64,000 nt of DNA from Phylloscopus collybita. Taxonomy: Eukaryota; Chordata; Aves; Passeriformes; Phylloscopidae. Shown piece by piece: positions 60,986 through 64,000 of this stretch (positions are counted from its first letter, which is position 1; each line of letters begins with the position of its first letter). The stretch spans positions 6,816,001 through 6,880,000 of the forward strand of contig JAJNNQ010000002.1 of NCBI GenBank assembly GCA_027886175.1. Direction: 5' to 3'. A program made the position numbers and the translations under genes. The notes below the pieces were generated by a model. That model was given only the letters and a program-made list of their open reading frames with translations. It was not told the origin of the DNA and did not search any database.

Positions 60986-62458
60986 AAGGAGGAGTATGAT
61001 GCATCTCTCACCCCAGTGTGGGAGTTGTGAGATCTCTGTATCTTTCAAGGTTCAAATAAGAGATGCTGTTTTTATTTCAGCTCTTCTCTGTGTTTATTTT
61101 TCTGTATAGAAGAAAAAATACTTGCTGGAGGTGCAGAGTTTTCTTCAGAAGGAAAAAGCACACTCTTGAAATATTCATCATAAAAAGAAAAAAAAAAAAA
61201 AGCAAAACAAAACCAAAAAACCCCACACTCTATTACTTCACTCAGCCTTTCTTTCGGAAAGCAAAATAAATCATAATTTATGCATGGAGACTTGAAAATC
61301 AAAATCGTCACAAAGTAGCATAAGGGCAGCCTGACAAAATAAGGCACAGACCGTAGGCTAGAAAATTACCCAGCATGTAAACAAGGTGACACAGACAATT
61401 GGGCACTGGGAGCTTAGTGATTTTTGAGGCAGGGGAAAGCGTTTTGCTAATATAACCTAAGGGAATTTGAAATCACGCCAAAATGCACTACCTGAAGACA
61501 GGCAATTTTTTGGAATGTGTGCATATTATGTCATTATATCTAAATATGTTGAGCAAAGAGCAGGATAATATTTCCCTTTCCTCTATGCTGTTAAAATGAA
61601 TTCAATTTGGGGCAAAACTGCTCAGCTTTAATCAGAATTTCTGTGCATTAGTATCCAGTTGAATCCCAGGGCAAGTCAAACAAGCTGCAGACACTGGTGC
61701 AGCTTGATATTGCTATTTTTATTCATTTCTGTTTATTGCAGCAAAGCCTGGAAGCCAAGAGAGAACCACCTTACTCAACTCTATCCAAACAAATATAAGA
61801 ACATCTCGTCTTCAAAGAGCCTACCCTTTTATTTGTACTGTTTGTACTTCACCTTATCTGTATGAAGACCCATTGAAGTAAGTAGAACAATTTACAGAAT
61901 GAGACATATTAAGATTTCCAAGCTGATGTAGCAAAATGCAACTTTATAAAAGTCCTCAGCCACTCCTGATAGGATGCAGTGGGAGAAATGCCTCTCTTGC
62001 CTTAGCTGAAGGTGTCATCCATACATTTTAAATCTTTCTGGCCAAATTCATCTCTAGATATTGCTGAGGCAATTATATTCAGAGTGATTCAAACAGGACT
62101 GGATACTTACATAATTGGAGTATCTATGATGAGTAGACAATTTTAAATGATGTGTGAGCTTTAGTAATTTTGAAAGAAAGTTTCATTAATTATTTGGAAC
62201 CAGGAGGAAACTCCCCCTTTAAACACCTTTTTGTGTAAATAACCATTTTGAGGTTCCGCCAGCAGAATTCTCTGAACTTGACTGGAGCCAAGGGGGAAAA
62301 GGTTTTAAAAGACTCCTGGTGATTTGGCAGCACAGTGGTCCTTCACAAGCAATAAGTTGTGCATCTGCAATCTCTGGCACAATATTGAATTGTGACAGCT
62401 TCACAAGTCACTGTGAGAGGGCATCCTCACTCGTGACAAATGTACAAAATAGGTTTAT
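60986..62458. other. SHH far-upstream DNA, no gene seen
   Basis: AT-rich unique DNA with an A-rich patch near 61185-61220. Nothing recognisable as gene or transposon. Confidence 0.6.
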
Positions 62459-63350
62459 CACAGAGTCACAGAATGATTTGGGTTGGAAGGGATCTTACAG
62501 ACCATCTAGTTCAGACTCCCCTGCTCTGATTGTGGACACCTTCCATTAGACCAGATTGCTCAAAGTCCCATCCAACCTGGCCTTGGACACTTTCAGGGAT
62601 GGGGCATCTGCAACTTCTTAGGGCAACTTGTATCAGTGCCTCACAGGAAAGAATATCCTCCTAAGATCTAAACCTCCCTTCTTTCAGTTTGAAGCCGTTC
62701 CCTCTTGCCCTATCCCTCCATGCCCCTGTCAGAAGTCCCTGTCCAGCTCTCATGTGCTCCTTTGAGGTACTGGAAGGTGCTATAAGGTGTCCTGGAGCCT
62801 TCAAATCTCCAGGCTGGATAACCTCAACTCCCTCAGTCTGCCTTCATAGGAGAAATGTTCCAGCCTTCTGAGCATCTTTGTGGCTTCCTCTGGACTTGCT
62901 TCAGGAAATTCGTGTCTTTCTTATGCTGGGGACTTCACACCACTTCAGGTGGGGTCTCATGAGGGCAGAACAGAGGGGCAGAATCACCTCCCTCAACTTC
63001 CCTCAGGCAGCTGGACACCTTTCTTTTCCATGGAATCATTGAATCCCAGAATGTCCTGAGTTCAAAGAGAGCCACAAGGATTATCAAGGTCCAGTCTCTG
63101 GCCCTGCACTGGGCAGCCCCAAGAATCCCACCATGTGCCTTAGGGCATTGTCCAAACGCTTCCTGAACTCTGCCAGGCTGGTGCTGTGAGCACTGCCCTG
63201 GAGAGCCTGTGCCAGTGCCCAGCCACCTTCTGGGTGAAGAACCTTTTTCTAACATCCAACCTAGTAATTTTGATTCTGCCCAGAACACAACTGGCTTTGT
63301 GGGCGGCAAGGATACAGCGCTGGGTCATGTCCAGCCTCTCATCCACCAGC
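62459..63350 (-). mobile_element. CR1 LINE, 3' part, split by a second CR1
   Basis: The + strand begins CACAGAGTCACAGAATG then TTGGGTTGGAAGGGATC, the reverse complement of a CR1 3' end. It continues through familiar CR1 phrases (CCATCTAGTTCAGACTCCC, GGCCTTGGACACTT, GTCTTTCTTATGCTGGGGAC) to about 63027. The CR1 then resumes at 63272 with CAGAACACAACTGGCTTTG and GGGTCATGTCCAGCCTCTC, to about 63350. The 63028-63271 interruption is a different CR1. Both read 3' end to the left, on the - strand. Confidence 0.85.
63028..63271 (-). mobile_element. Second CR1 LINE 3' fragment, nested in the first
   Basis: It starts with its own degraded CR1 3' end on the + strand (TGGAATCATTGAATCCCAGAATG) and then follows a CR1 3' tail of another subfamily (GCCAGGCTGGTGCTGTGAG, GTGAAGAACCTTTTTCTAAC). 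It interrupts the outer copy between TTTCTTTT and GATTCTGCCCAG. It must therefore be the younger of the two insertions. Confidence 0.7.
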
Positions 63351-64000
63351 CCAGCTGGATGTTGTGGAACAGTCTAGGCAAGCTCAGGTTGCTTGTAGGT
63401 GCAGGAAACTGGGAGAGCCTGAGTGGCTCATTATGGGAGGTGAGATGTCATGTGGTGACAAATTCAGCCTTGCCACCACAGCACTTCCTTGAATCCTACA
63501 GATCCACAGGTGGCTTTTGAAAATGTCATTCAGGTAGTATAATGTTGCCCAAGTTGGTGAACCAAGAATCAGGCTGTGAATGTCAAGTCCTACAGAGGAA
63601 AGAAGTAAAGAACTCCACACCTTTTATTTTTCAAGTCACAAGTGCAACGCAGAGAACGGATATCTTTAATTTGTATTCACATTTTCCAGTCTGATGTCTT
63701 GAAGCTCACTATTATTTTCCCTAGAAATAAGGATTATTTCAATCTATGCCTATATTATCAGCCTCCAAAAAACCTCTGCTAAGATCTTAATGTTAGGTAT
63801 GGCAGCCACTTAGAAAAACAAGATTTTTTTTTTTTGTTCTTGCACTGTGCAGTTTTTATTTCCTGTTGAATGCATTTATTATACATTAACATAATTACTT
63901 TAATTTATTACCTTAGTAAATGTCAGGCCCATAAGATGTCAGCGTATTCTGTGTGTTACACTGCACTCCTGTTTAACAAAGAGCCTCCAACAAATGATCA
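63351..64000. other. SHH far-upstream DNA, end of window
   Basis: No gene or repeat beyond a short T-run near 63823. The last 200 bases are AT-rich and unique. Confidence 0.6.

Overview
The window is nuclear DNA from a bird. It carries two recognisable protein-coding genes in convergent orientation: the 3' end of RBM33 on the + strand (402-12185, plus a long 3' untranslated region to about 18950) and a complete Sonic hedgehog gene, SHH, on the - strand (coding exons 52431-52739, 47407-47668 and 43169-43875). Evidence for a bird is the SHH protein, 425 residues with a chicken-like leader and a short C-terminal tail; several CR1 LINE fragments, the typical avian retroposon; and small introns. 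RBM33 next to SHH matches the known tetrapod order. I cannot name the species.

Layout. 1-12185: the last three RBM33 coding exons (402-590, 11867-11955, 12137-12185), which encode the C-terminal RNA-recognition fold and its stop. 12186-18950: a candidate 6.8 kb RBM33 3' UTR ending at an AATAAA signal at 18924. 18951-41985: about 23 kb between the two 3' ends, with no gene I can support; it holds two CR1 fragments, two long pentanucleotide arrays of opposite purine polarity, poly-T tracts and a few possible regulatory stretches. 41986-52978: SHH, including an AT-rich 3' UTR of about 1.2 kb, two introns (3.5 and 4.8 kb) and a TATA/CCAAT promoter. 52979-64000: SHH upstream DNA with promoter-proximal sequence, a GC-rich patch 2.4-3 kb upstream, two AT-rich homeodomain-site-rich blocks about 6.3 and 7.8 kb upstream, and a nested pair of CR1 elements.

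SHH makes a secreted morphogen. The N-terminal half is the signal and the C-terminal Hint domain cuts the precursor and attaches cholesterol. All catalytic and metal-binding residues I checked are present, so the gene looks functional. In other vertebrates its pattern depends on enhancers in both introns and upstream; I mark sequence-based candidates, but conservation cannot be measured here.

I found no previously undescribed biological system. The clearest unexplained structure is a perfect 22-bp inverted repeat with an 8-bp spacer in SHH intron 2 (44280-44331). All splice sites and residues were read by eye from the sequence. Family comparisons are from memory, with no database search.
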